A DNA stretch of 64,000 nucleotides, from NCBI RefSeq assembly GCF_000747525.1, contig NZ_CP009278.1:2232001-2296000 (forward strand), given 5' to 3'. The position numbers were made by a program, and so were the translations under genes. The stretch's first letter is position 1. Each line of letters begins with the position of its first letter. The stretch is from Sphingobacterium sp. ML3W (GTDB lineage Bacteria > Bacteroidota > Bacteroidia > Sphingobacteriales > Sphingobacteriaceae). Of this stretch, positions 10,201 to 19,260 are shown in pieces. The notes beneath the pieces are model-generated. The model ran no database searches. It saw only the letters and a list, made by a program, of their open reading frames with translations, and was not told where the DNA came from.

Positions 10201-10294
10201 GGTGAAGATGAGCAAATGGATATCATGATGAAAAAAATGATGAGCTAACCAGAATGGGCAACATTCACGGACTGTTATTGGGTATGACCCTTTT

Positions 10295-11359
10295 CTATCT
10301 CAATTTTTTAAATATGTCAAGCATGGCGTCATGGTCTATGCTAGTCATATCAACCAGTTTCAATGCTTTTACCATTGGTAATGTACTTGTTTTGTAATGT
10401 AGGAAATGAGGTGTCTTTAAATGCGATTGATATGCTTCATTATTTGTATAGATTTCTATAATTCGTACTTGTGTTTGATCGTCTTGTTGGTACATCGGAA
10501 AAATTGCAACAACTCCTGGTTCAAGCGTTACAGATGCAGCAGCCTCCTCTTTTAAAATAATTTTGTACTCTTCTAAATATGTGGGATGTATTTCTATTTC
10601 TGAAACACGAACAATCATGTCAGGTTTTATTATCGAGACCAGAGGTTTTTCAATCAGTTTTCTGACAGTATTGGCCTGTGTCGTACTGACTTTTTCATCA
10701 ATAAGATCGGCAATTTTCTCAAACTGACTCTCAGTGATACCGATATTCTTTCCGATGTTGATATGGGACATCAATTGTCCTTCTACTCCCTCCATGGATG
10801 CCAGTGCAGCAATGGTCACCAATTCTCTTTGCAGATAGCTCAAGACGTCGCTTGAAAAGATATCGGCAAAAAGATGTTCTTTCAGAAAAGCATCAGCACG
10901 AAGAGCAAACGCTCCAAAACCTGCTGCCGGTTTTAATTGCGGAGCATTAGTTAATTCCTCGAGGACCTTCCTTCCTTGTTCATATCTGTCTTCTACATTG
11001 TTATGCACAATAATAGGTTTACCAGACTTATCTTCAATACCTTTACCTATTCTATCATCCAATACGGACATAAACACCTGAATACTATTTAGGCTTCTCG
11101 GGAAACCGCAATACGCATAAAGTTGTACCAGTGCTTCTTTTATTTCATTAATAGTAAGACCATCATCTAACCCCTTATTCAATTCAATTTTAAGTTGTTC
11201 CAAATCCCCAACTGCAGTTAGTGCCGAAATGCTTATCAAGCTTTGTTGTTGATTAGATAAATCAATTTGACTTGTAGCGCGCTGCTGCGCGCTTACCATT
11301 GTCATAGGTATTGTAATCACAATAAATAACACCACTTTAATAATTATAGTTTTGTTCAT
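10295..11359 (-). CDS. secreted carboxymuconolactone decarboxylase-like / antibiotic-biosynthesis-monooxygenase fusion
   Basis: The start at 11359 is chosen because it opens a clean signal peptide (MNKTIIIKVVLFIVITI ... SAQ); an ATG at 11380 adds seven polar residues. Two CMD/AhpD-like helical repeats follow, one around INEIKEALVQLYAYCGFPRS and one around LQRELVTIAALASM...MSHINIGKNIG. The last 100 or so residues form a ferredoxin-like ABM domain (EIEIHPTYLEEYKIILKEE...GVVAIFPMY). The first repeat has one Cys (YCGFPRS) but not a CxxC pair, so peroxidatic activity is doubtful. Fusions of this kind are often under AraC regulators. It lies inside the segment inferred to be inverted between IS copies A and B. 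Confidence 0.82.
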   Translation of the reverse strand: MNKTIIIKVVLFIVITIPMTMVSAQQRATSQIDLSNQQQSLISISALTAVGDLEQLKIELNKGLDDGLTINEIKEALVQLYAYCGFPRSLNSIQVFMSVLDDRIGKGIEDKSGKPIIVHNNVEDRYEQGRKVLEELTNAPQLKPAAGFGAFALRADAFLKEHLFADIFSSDVLSYLQRELVTIAALASMEGVEGQLMSHINIGKNIGITESQFEKIADLIDEKVSTTQANTVRKLIEKPLVSIIKPDMIVRVSEIEIHPTYLEEYKIILKEEAAASVTLEPGVVAIFPMYQQDDQTQVRIIEIYTNNEAYQSHLKTPHFLHYKTSTLPMVKALKLVDMTSIDHDAMLDIFKKLR

Positions 11360-11522
11360 AGTTTTATTTTTATCTACCATCTTCTGTCAAGTTATTAAAG
11401 TTCGTATCTGTATTGTATGCGTATCCTTGAACCGTGGTAATTGCAGCTAATAACATTATATTTTAAACTTTTGTTTGTCCTGAAATTATCGCCTAATACA
11501 AAGTTCCTGATTAAATAGGTAG

Positions 11523-11531
11523 TCATTTTAT
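11523..11531. repeat. inverted partner of the copy A target duplication
   Basis: TCATTTTAT immediately left of IS copy B is the exact reverse complement of ATAAAATGA at 8353-8361, immediately left of copy A. A normal insertion puts the two copies in direct orientation at the two ends of one element. Here they sit at different elements and in inverse orientation. Confidence 0.8.
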
Positions 11532-11559
11532 CAGTAGCGTCCTAAACGTTGAAAAAAGT

Positions 11560-11622
11560 GGCGGTGTTTTGCTATAGCAAAGTTGCTATATTTAAATCGT
11601 CAAATTTTAACACACCGCCATG
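11560..11622 (+). promoter_or_regulatory. hairpin burying the transposase start codon (copy B; also in A, C and the related IS)
   Basis: GGCGGTGT at 11560-11567 pairs with ACACCGCC at 11612-11619, and the ATG follows at 11620. A shorter self-complementary stretch (TTTGCTATAGCAAA) lies in the loop. In transcripts reading in from outside, the stem would block ribosome access, a protection known from IS10 and IS50. The diverged element at 13204 keeps the same outer stem but has a different inner hairpin. Confidence 0.65.
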
Positions 11623-12795
11623 GTAAATTTAAACGTTTTTAGTCAGATTTTATCACTTATCGACCGCGAATTATTCAAGGTTTTGGTTGCTAAGCACAAG
11701 AGTGACAAACATTGTAAAGGGATCAACAGCTGGACGCATCTTGCTAGCATGTTGTTTTGCCATTTTTCTTCTGCAGATTCAGTTCGTGATATCAGTAATG
11801 GCTTACGTAGTACGACTGGTAATTTGAACCATTTAGGTGTTGGTAGAGCACCCAGCAAGTCCAATATTTCCTATATCAACAAGCACCGCACCCATGAACT
11901 CTTTAAAGATCTGTACTTTTCGCTATTAGATAAGCTATGGCAAAAGGATACCCATTTGCGCAAAGATCTAACGCAATTAAAGCGCAAGGTTTATCTGATG
12001 GATGCCAGTATCATCCCTTTATGTTTATCTGTATTTGACTGGGCTAAATTTAGAAGCACCAAAGGTGCTGTAAAACTGCACACTGTGCTGGATTATGATG
12101 GATGTCTTCCTGTTTTCATGCAGATTACAGACGGGAAAGTTCATGAAAGCCAGCGTGCGGGTAGCTATAGTTTTTCCAAAGGAAGCGTTGTAGTGGTGGA
12201 TAGAGGTTATGTGGATTACAACTGGCTCGGGGATTTGGACAGCAGAGGTTGTTATTTTGTTACCAGGAGTAAAACTAACATGAAGTACAACGTTATCAAG
12301 TCATACCAGAGTGAAGCACTCCTTGAAAAGGGAATCATTAAAGATGAGATCATTGAGCTTTCTGGTCCATCAGCAGATAGATACAACTCTAAACCATTAC
12401 GCTTGATTCACTTTTGGGACAGCAGCACAGACAACCAGTACCACTTTCTGACAAATAATATCCAATGGAAGGCATCACTAGTAGCTAACATTTATAAACA
12501 GCGATGGCAGATCGAGATTTTCTTCAAGCATCTGAAGCAACGCTTAAAAATATCATCTTTTGTGGGTACTTCTGAAAATGCGGTCATGATCCAAATATGG
12601 ACTTCGTTGATTGGAATATTACTGCTCAAATACCTTCAGAAGAAGGCTAAATACGATTGGAATCTGTCTAACTTGGTCGGGTTTATCAGGATGAATATAT
12701 TCGTGAAAATAAATATATGGCAATGGATAGATGATCCTTTTATCAGGCCACCAGTTAAGGGTAAAAATGGACAGCTACAGATATTCTCAGACTAA
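11620..12795 (+). CDS. IS4-family transposase, copy B
   Basis: The translation is identical over all 391 residues to copies A and C, with intact catalytic residues Asp128, Asp194 and Glu299. Identity of three copies within 12 kb indicates recent spread and makes them good substrates for homologous recombination. With copy A it forms an inverted pair around 9711-11531. Confidence 0.95.
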   Translation: MVNLNVFSQILSLIDRELFKVLVAKHKSDKHCKGINSWTHLASMLFCHFSSADSVRDISNGLRSTTGNLNHLGVGRAPSKSNISYINKHRTHELFKDLYFSLLDKLWQKDTHLRKDLTQLKRKVYLMDASIIPLCLSVFDWAKFRSTKGAVKLHTVLDYDGCLPVFMQITDGKVHESQRAGSYSFSKGSVVVVDRGYVDYNWLGDLDSRGCYFVTRSKTNMKYNVIKSYQSEALLEKGIIKDEIIELSGPSADRYNSKPLRLIHFWDSSTDNQYHFLTNNIQWKASLVANIYKQRWQIEIFFKHLKQRLKISSFVGTSENAVMIQIWTSLIGILLLKYLQKKAKYDWNLSNLVGFIRMNIFVKINIWQWIDDPFIRPPVKGKNGQLQIFSD

Positions 12796-12880
12796 AAAAT
12801 AGGGTCAAAATTGAAATTATCTAAAAATAGATACTGTTTCAAGGGAAACACGCGCCTAAAATTTATTTAGGACGGAAGTG

Positions 12881-13203
12881 ATTGTGGATAATTAAACATC
12901 TTGCAATAGCAGCTGCCTCCGCATGATTTCAGGCATTAATGTAAGTCTGATAAGCAAAATAATAATTTTATTAATAAATCTTTCTAGTCCTTCATTAAAC
13001 CAATATGCTATTTTTTAACCAGGTTCTTTTAAAGGCGTCCAAGAATTCATACAAAAACTCACTAACGAAAATCTTTCGATTCCAGTGATCTGGTGTATTA
13101 TTTTAGGTTCCATAAAATATATAATGGTATTATCAAGTTGAATGTACTTACTTAGTCCCTAAATAAATTTAACAATAATTCTTCACAATAGTATATTTTA
13201 TTT
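12881..13203. other. intergenic, AT-rich, between two IS elements
   Basis: 323 bp with no convincing coding frame. The segment near 13010-13043 (TTTTTTAACCAGGTTC) resembles the start of the leader at 43190-43215, but its pairing partner is absent. Probably a scrambled leftover between rearranged IS copies. Confidence 0.5.
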
Positions 13204-14572
13204 CAGTAGCGTCCTAAACGATTTGGAGAAGGGTTAAAAAAGGCGGTGTTTAGCTATTTAAAAAATAGCTAACTTGAAATTGGAAAAAATCACACACCGC
13301 CATGATAAATATAAATGTTTTTAGCCAGATTCTGTCGTTGATCGATCGGGATATTTTCAAAAACCTGGTAAGTAGCTACAATAGTGACAAGCATCAGAAA
13401 GGCCTTACCAGTTGGACCCACCTTGTGAGCATGTTATTCTGTCATTTATCATCCTCTGATTCGGTACGTGATATCAGCAATGGTCTACGTAGTACTACTG
13501 GCAACATGAGCCATATGGGCATTTCCAGAGCACCCAGTAAATCGAGTATCTCTTATATGAATGAGCATCGGGACTTTAATCTGTTTAGGGATCTATATTT
13601 TGCTCTTCTTTCCAGCCTATGGAATAAGGATGTTAATCATCGAAAAGAATTACGGTCCTTGAAACGTGAGGTATACCTGATGGATGCCAGCGTGATCCCA
13701 CTGTGCCTTTCGATGTTTGACTGGGCCACATTTCGCAGCAATAAAGGGGCTGCCAAACTGCACACTGTCCTGGATTATGATGGCTGTCTTCCGGTTTTCA
13801 TGGAGATTACCGATGGTAAGGTACATGAAAGCAAAAAGGCAAACAGCTTTGCTTTCCCTAAGGGAAGTGTCGTTGTTGTGGACCGTGGATACGTTGATTT
13901 TCAGTGGATGAACGTTTTGGACAGCAAGGGGTGTTATTTTGTTACGCGTAGCAAAAGCAATATGAGATACAGCGTAAACAAGAGCTATCAGAGCGAGGCT
14001 ATGCGAGAAAGCGGCATCATTAAGGATCAGATCATTACCTTGGAGGGAACGGCATCAAAACGTTATGGAAACAAAAAACTTAGACTGGTACACGTTTTGG
14101 ACAGCACAACAGGTAATGAGTATGAATTTTTAACCAATAACCTGCAATGGAAACCTGCCATGGTCTCTATGATATATAAACAGCGATGGCAGATTGAGAT
14201 CTTTTTTAAACATCTCAAACAAAGACTCAAGGTGACAAGCTTTATTGGAACTTCGGAAAATGCAGTTCAGATCCAGATATGGACGGCATTGATCGGGATA
14301 CTTTTATTGAAATACATTCAAAACAAGGTGATCTACAAATGGAATCTATCCAATTTGGTCAGTTTTATCAGGATGAATATATTTGTGAAAATTGACTTTT
14401 GGAAATGGGCAAATGATCAATTTATAAAGGATAAAATCCCAGATAAAAATGGACAATTAGGTGTCTTTTGAAAATAACAGAGGGTATAACATTGTAAAAA
14501 CTCAAAATACAAGCGTATTGAGGGTAAATAATGAGATTTTTTTAACCCTAATTTTTATTTAGGACGCTACTG
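13204..14572 (+). mobile_element. IS4-type insertion sequence, related second kind (1369 bp)
   Basis: The terminal inverted repeat is perfect over 15 bp (CAGTAGCGTCCTAAA at both ends), the same as the right end of copies A-C. Flanks are ATTTTATTT and AGTTACGCT, so no target duplication is visible; one side has been replaced after insertion. The right end truncates the lipoprotein gene that follows. Confidence 0.92.
13302..14471 (+). CDS. IS4-family transposase, diverged homologue of copies A-C
   Basis: 389 aa, roughly 70% identical by eye to the other three transposases. It keeps YLMDAS, VVVDRGYVD and YKQRWQIEIFFKHLK with all catalytic residues. The stem GGCGGTGT (13242-13249) with ACACCGCC (13294-13301) again ends directly at the ATG. 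Here the inner loop contains TTAGCTATTT/AAATAGCTAA rather than the loop palindrome of copies A-C. The frame is intact. Confidence 0.95.
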   Translation: MININVFSQILSLIDRDIFKNLVSSYNSDKHQKGLTSWTHLVSMLFCHLSSSDSVRDISNGLRSTTGNMSHMGISRAPSKSSISYMNEHRDFNLFRDLYFALLSSLWNKDVNHRKELRSLKREVYLMDASVIPLCLSMFDWATFRSNKGAAKLHTVLDYDGCLPVFMEITDGKVHESKKANSFAFPKGSVVVVDRGYVDFQWMNVLDSKGCYFVTRSKSNMRYSVNKSYQSEAMRESGIIKDQIITLEGTASKRYGNKKLRLVHVLDSTTGNEYEFLTNNLQWKPAMVSMIYKQRWQIEIFFKHLKQRLKVTSFIGTSENAVQIQIWTALIGILLLKYIQNKVIYKWNLSNLVSFIRMNIFVKIDFWKWANDQFIKDKIPDKNGQLGVF

Positions 14573-14573
14573 A

Positions 14574-15488
14574 GTTACGCTATGCTTATGTGCTTGTACT
14601 AAAAGTCCATCCGTTAATTCTGAGCTTTTCCCTCCTGAAAATGCACTAACAGGAAAAGAAAAAGAATTTAGAGATAAATACACTAAAATATTACCTGAAT
14701 TAAACGATTTCACAAAAATTACAGGTCATTTGGTAAAAGAAAATGGAACTATGGTTGTGGGGGGAATAAGTAATGAAAAATATATTTTCGCAATTTTTTC
14801 TAAAGATAACAATTTGATATCAAGGAAAATATATGATTTAGATAACAGCTGGAAAAACAAATTAAAATTTTCATATGTAGCACCTGCTCCCGGATACAAT
14901 AATATATTTTATTTAACATTCTCCCCAGAAGAATTAACTTTAAGCAATTCAGTTATACGTGATGGATTTGTGCAAATTTTAAATGTAGTTGATAATACAA
15001 TTTATAAAATAGGAAATTATCAAAATAGTGATATCCATTATAAAAGTCACTTTTTACAAAAATCTTATGGTGTAATTTCTTTTTTGAGTGAAAGTAAGCT
15101 TTTGGTATTTTCCCAAAAAGGTGAACTATTGAACACTTTATCATCTTTTGATGCTGTAGGGGGTTATAATGAATATGTTGTTATAAACAAAGATCAGGCA
15201 GTTATTGTTTCAGATGAAGATGATAACCTTTCATTTAAGTGCGTGACTTTAAGAAAACCATTTGGAGAAAGAACAATCATATGGAGCAAATCACACAAAA
15301 TATCTGATTGGATAAGAACTGGTGAAGAAAGCAAAAATGTTAACTTAAATTGTTATGATGATGAAGATAATGTGATTTGCGAATATTCAGCAATTGGCAA
15401 AAAGTATAATTCGAAAGGTGAATTTCAAGACTTCTCTGAGACTAAACTTATTAAAGTTAATAAGAAAACAGGTGAATTAATAAAATAA
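14574..15488 (+). pseudogene. lipoprotein gene truncated at its 5' end by an IS
   Basis: A 252-aa frame can be opened at a TTG at 14730, but the same frame is open back to the IS end at 14572 and reads LCLCACTKSP, which looks like the end of a lipoprotein signal with its lipobox. The first residues and promoter have therefore been lost to the element at 13204. The remainder alternates strands and turns (FYLTFSPEEL, ESKLLVFSQKGELL), suggesting a beta-propeller-like fold. I do not recognise the family. No matching 5' part lies on the other side of the IS. Confidence 0.65.
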
Positions 15489-15545
15489 CACATATGCCTG
15501 GGGATATTGGGCACATTTCTATAGAATCTTGCTAGAATTGATTTT

Positions 15546-15658
15546 TATTCATATTTATTGTTGACCTTGTCAAGGGCTTTCTTAAAGTCATTAACCAATT
15601 TGATTAATGTTCGTAACCTTAAATTTTCAGCAAGACCAAAGGGTACAACATATTGACC
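15546..15658 (-). pseudogene. C-terminal remnant of an unknown gene
   Basis: Read on the minus strand, about 35 codons look strongly coding: VPFGLAENLRLRTLIKL, then VNDFKKALDKVNNKYE and a TAA. An in-frame stop (TGA) ends the frame at about 15660. The point where it breaks coincides with the point where the plus-strand gene that follows loses its start, which suggests a deletion junction near 15655. Family not recognised. Confidence 0.45.
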
Positions 15659-16315
15659 TCAAAAAATACCGTCGATGACGAAAACCCAACCTGGTATCCA
15701 GAAAAGGTTGACGACGTGTGGGAATACATTGTGGAGCTAGATAGCGAAGGTAAGTTTGTTCCATTGCAAGAGCCAGCTATTCTGGTCATCGATGATGCTA
15801 TTCAGAATATCGAAGATTGGCAGCTTATCGGCGAGGTATTCATCGAAGATGACCATCAGCAGAAATTGCAGCAGCGGCTCTTTGTATATAACGAACATTA
15901 TCAGTTCGGAAAAGACCTCGACAGGTTCGATTATGCCTACGACCCACAGCGGGTGTTGCTACGCAATCATGCCCTGCACAGTGGCGATCAATCCTTATAC
16001 CTCAAATACCTCAGTGTACAATACCCTGAACATATCATAGCAGGCATACAAGATCTGGAATACCTGACACAGCGGTTGATCTGCCTCGATAGAGCGCAAG
16101 CGCGTGAGTGGGTGACTGCCAAGAGGGTAGAGGTACTCGAGTCCGATATCAGTATCTTTGACCAAGATGCTATCCTGAAAGCAGTAGACCAATACGAGCA
16201 GGTTCCAAGTATTTCTACTGATAAACCTACCGACTCACTCATCTACAATCAGATGGCTGCCGAGGACGTCCTAGCATTACGGGATATCTTTTGGATAGAC
16301 CCAAGGATGGGGTAG
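15653..16315 (+). CDS. hypothetical protein, probably 5'-truncated
   Basis: 220 aa from a TTG; there is no ATG, and the frame is open only to 15623, where it meets a stop. The protein is acidic, with segments such as EPAILVIDDAIQNIEDWQLI and QRLICLDRAQAREWVTAKR, and is mostly helical after residue 85. No domain recognised. The missing start and the broken minus-strand gene at the same junction suggest loss of an N-terminal part. It may not be expressed. Confidence 0.5.
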   Translation: MTSKNTVDDENPTWYPEKVDDVWEYIVELDSEGKFVPLQEPAILVIDDAIQNIEDWQLIGEVFIEDDHQQKLQQRLFVYNEHYQFGKDLDRFDYAYDPQRVLLRNHALHSGDQSLYLKYLSVQYPEHIIAGIQDLEYLTQRLICLDRAQAREWVTAKRVEVLESDISIFDQDAILKAVDQYEQVPSISTDKPTDSLIYNQMAAEDVLALRDIFWIDPRMG

Positions 16316-16708
16316 GTATTCGAAAAAGGTATTTATAGATGTCGTTCGTCCCCGAAATAGGCCAATCGTCCTTCAAAATAACCATTAACTAGCACATATC
16401 TAAAACATAAAATAAAAGGTAAGAGCTAGGGATTCACTTCTTTGGAGGAACCTCAGTTTAGGTCTGTCTGGTGTAAGTCTCAATAATATTTACATCAGAC
16501 AGACTTAAAAGCGAGATTAAGAATAATTATTACGAATGAATAGAACGGTTTATCAAGAGCTTCTTTCTTTTTATTCGGGTTTGTGCTTTTACTATTTTTA
16601 AATTCGGTAATCTAAGAAAATCCTAAGGACCATCGGCTATCTTGGATGATCACCAGTTTAAAGACGCAACACTTATTGTTTTGTTATACCAATAATAACT
16701 GATCAATC
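16316..16708. other. intergenic region with a long hairpin
   Basis: 393 bp without a coding frame I can support. It contains GTCTGTCTGGTGTAA (16462-16476) and TTACATCAGACAGAC (16490-16504), a 15-bp stem with one G-U pair and a 13-nt loop. There is no T-run after it, so it is not a standard terminator. Confidence 0.55.
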
Positions 16709-17848
16709 ATGAGGTATTTAAATTATTGTAAAGATTGCATGTATCAACTACAGAAGGTAGATCAAAAAGACGCTTTATATATGTTGAACCAATTATTTAA
16801 AGATGCTGATTCAGCAGAACTGATTCAAGAAGAGTGTTGGGAGGTATTCGCACTCGCCTTCAAACCAAATTTGTGGAAGACCTATACCTCTCCACTCATT
16901 CTTTATAAAAAGTATAAACAATTGCTACACCTGCTAGATCTTGGCTCCATGATCACGAGCCTAAAACCTAGACAACACACTATTGGGAGACAGCAGGAGG
17001 TATCTATTCTCAACCTAGTCAATAGTGATGCAGGAGCAGCAGTGTTTAAAAATGAAAAAATCCAACAGACTTACAAGACCCTTTCAGCCGCTTACGCAGA
17101 CAATATGTTGCAATTTTACCGTATGGACCTATTCCAGATCCTATTGGCAGGCTTCGATCATAAGGGTCAACTCAATGACACCTGCCTGGGCGAAATGTTA
17201 TTCCTTCGGTTTAGAGCGATACGAGAAATCGTCAATTGCTTATTTATTATTCATTTACATGAAAAAGTGCATTGGCATTTTCATAGCTGTGTGCCTCAGT
17301 ATAGGCAGACTATTGGCCATAAGGTAGAAAGGTCTTATACCACCGATCATGATATCTATGGTATCATTGATGGGGCTACTACAATACCCCACATGCACGA
17401 ACAGCTGAAGGTTAGCCATAAAATAATATTAGAAAGCAATTATTGGAAAACACATGAAGATCCAGGTACTGTACTCGTTCGTTTTCAATATTTTCGAAAC
17501 ATAATCGAGACATTCTATTTACATTTTATGACCATTAGCGATGCTGATTTCAATATAGATGTAGATTGGCCGATTCCCGCAAAGCAGCAGAAGGCACTCA
17601 ATAAGATGGCTAAAGAAGTAGTCAGAAACCCATGGCGCTATGTTGAACATAAATTAAAGGAAAAGCCATTAGCATGCTGGCTTAAAGGTGTAGATGAATG
17701 GGAAGAAGCCGTATTGAGCAATGAGGCATCTGCACCTTCATTTATTCAGCGTATCGATGTTGTCAAGACCTTTTTAGCAACATTGATTGTTATTGCAGAC
17801 CTCATGGTCTATGAACCACTCTATGAACTACATGATGATGTTTTTTAA
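16709..17848 (+). CDS. hypothetical protein
   Basis: 379-aa soluble protein with a normal ATG start. It begins with a CKDC pair (residues 8-11), then helical segments, a His-rich central part (FIIHLHEKVHWHFHSCV, about 183-199) and DHDIYGIIDGATTIPHMHEQ. It ends in a hydrophobic helix (TFLATLIVIADLMVYEPLYE). The clustered His and Cys might bind metal, but that is a guess. A stem-loop terminator follows. The family is not recognised; it may be restricted to Sphingobacteriaceae. Confidence 0.65.
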   Translation: MRYLNYCKDCMYQLQKVDQKDALYMLNQLFKDADSAELIQEECWEVFALAFKPNLWKTYTSPLILYKKYKQLLHLLDLGSMITSLKPRQHTIGRQQEVSILNLVNSDAGAAVFKNEKIQQTYKTLSAAYADNMLQFYRMDLFQILLAGFDHKGQLNDTCLGEMLFLRFRAIREIVNCLFIIHLHEKVHWHFHSCVPQYRQTIGHKVERSYTTDHDIYGIIDGATTIPHMHEQLKVSHKIILESNYWKTHEDPGTVLVRFQYFRNIIETFYLHFMTISDADFNIDVDWPIPAKQQKALNKMAKEVVRNPWRYVEHKLKEKPLACWLKGVDEWEEAVLSNEASAPSFIQRIDVVKTFLATLIVIADLMVYEPLYELHDDVF

Positions 17849-18228
17849 TACATCTGTTATTAACACGAATTAAAAAGATGAATTAAGAGAGCGATTCTTG
17901 TCGGAATGGCTCTCATAGTTCATCTTTTCACGACGATCCAATAAGATAAAGTATGAATCACGATACCATGAAAAGAACAAAACTCCTGCTGTTTCTGGAT
18001 ACAGCCACGTCACTTTTCAACTAGGATAGCATGTGGCTCCGTTTTTCTTGTGCTGTAATCATATAAGCAAAAGTTTTAGCACAAATAACCAATCAAATAT
18101 GTACTTCCTAGTACGGATATTCTTTTCATTTGTCCAACGCAATGGATAAATGGATCTATGAGGAGCCAGACATCCAAAAAGTCAGATCGGTAAGGTCATG
18201 ACTTATGCCTATGCAAAAATGCACATTC
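17849..18228. other. intergenic region with terminator and faint transposase trace
   Basis: 380 bp. The first 80 bp hold the terminator-like stem listed separately. Near 18141-18240 the plus strand carries DKWIYEEPDIQKVRS and, in another frame, IGKVMTYAYAKMHILNKN. The second piece faintly resembles the SAIYRVFAYTMARF helix of IS66 TnpC. This is too weak to call as an element. Confidence 0.4.
17873..17928 (+). terminator. stem-loop terminator after the 379-aa gene
   Basis: AAAAGATGAA (17873-17882) pairs with TTCATCTTTT (17919-17928), and an inner GAGAGC pairs with GCTCTC. The U-rich 3' arm and the location 25 bp after the stop support a terminator, usable from either strand. Confidence 0.6.
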
Positions 18229-18699
18229 TCAATAAAAACTAGGATGCTGGTTATATTTCGGTTCTGTCAAAGGCAAGGTGATGTTGTGTTCCTCAAAGTA
18301 CGGCAGTAAATGTGAACGAAATTTTTGAAAGGCCTCTTCGGGTGAGCTAGCAAAACAGTAGAAATCAATATCGGGTAATTCATCTCCATCAAATCTCAAT
18401 TGATTTGTTTCATTTTCATATATATTGTCCGAAGTTCTGTCTACCTGCACACGATAAAAATCCTCGTCATCTTCAACATATGCAGCTGCAAAATAATAAT
18501 GATTCTCATTATTTATTTCTTCTTCCAATGGATCTAGCAATGTCTCTACGATATAGCGTTCAGTATTTTTTGCGTTCTTAAAAAAATGGTTTAAATATCT
18601 TTCAGCCTTGTTACGAGTTGAAAATACAGCTTCGACTGCCGTACTATTTCTCACATTCCTTTCAGTGGTTACGACCGTGTATAGTTTTTTAGGTTCCAT
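18229..18699 (-). CDS. hypothetical acidic protein
   Basis: 156 aa, acidic, beginning MEPKKLYTVVTTERN and containing two repeating alpha/beta-like halves: AVEAVFSTRNKAERYLNHFF in the first and FYCFASSPEEAFQKFRSHLL in the second. This pattern suggests two copies of a small fold. It resembles the size and charge of immunity or antirestriction proteins, but no family is recognised. Upstream, GTTCTCC (18723-18729) and GGAGAAC (18740-18746) form a 7-bp leader hairpin. Confidence 0.6.
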   Translation of the reverse strand: MEPKKLYTVVTTERNVRNSTAVEAVFSTRNKAERYLNHFFKNAKNTERYIVETLLDPLEEEINNENHYYFAAAYVEDDEDFYRVQVDRTSDNIYENETNQLRFDGDELPDIDFYCFASSPEEAFQKFRSHLLPYFEEHNITLPLTEPKYNQHPSFY

Positions 18700-18746
18700 A
18701 ATTTTATCATGTGGTTTATAAAGTTCTCCATATTAGATCGGAGAAC

Positions 18747-19260
18747 CTCAATCTACGTAATTTTCTTTTCAGAATAAAATAGGGGGTAGGTTATGCTATA
18801 TTTCTTAACACTTTTTCGTTCTGCTATTTACACGATGTCAGTAGGTGTAAGTTATTCATATGTAGGTTGATATTCCGAAACCGTAATTTCTAAAACTTTA
18901 CTCGAGTTCAAGATGTGTAAAACTATTTTACATTTTATTTTGTAATATTTTATTTTCACTTTATATTGTAGTTGATTTTGAGAAGAAAATATTAAGCCAA
19001 TTATCTAAATACCTTTTTATGAGCTGCATTTGCATCGTTATAGAAAGGAATAAAGAGTTAACCTTATCACTCCTAAAAGTCAAAAATTATTTATTGTATC
19101 AATGATTAACACGATTTAATCCTTTATGGGTTTCATTTATAGTCGATTGTGTTGATTTTTTTTATCAATAGTTGCAGAATACTGTAGCTAAATTCATTTA
19201 CTATAAACGATTTTACAATATAAACCGAGCTAGATTGATTAAATAATTACGAAACCTTGT
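18747..19260. other. intergenic, AT-rich
   Basis: About 510 bp up to the target duplication of IS copy C. No coding frame, RNA gene or clear repeat was seen. It contains several T-rich runs and was one intergenic region with 20628-20680 before the insertion. Confidence 0.6.

Larger units (their letters stand above)
11532..12880 (+). mobile_element. IS4-type insertion sequence, copy B (1349 bp)
   Basis: Copy B has the same ends and length as copies A and C, in opposite orientation to both. Its outer right flank is ATTGTGGAT and does not match any nearby flank, so this copy has been through at least one rearrangement since insertion. Confidence 0.93.

Noticed and set aside
8362..12880. Copies A and B as a composite transposon carrying the GNAT and decarboxylase genes
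   Set aside because: A composite element would have matching direct flanks on its outer sides. Here the outer flanks differ (ATAAAATGA and ATTGTGGAT), and the match is between the left flanks of the two copies in inverse orientation.
18130..18240. IS66 tnpC remnant
   Set aside because: Only about 18 residues (IGKVMTYAYAKMHILNKN) loosely resemble a TnpC helix and the frame shifts within the stretch; too weak to call.
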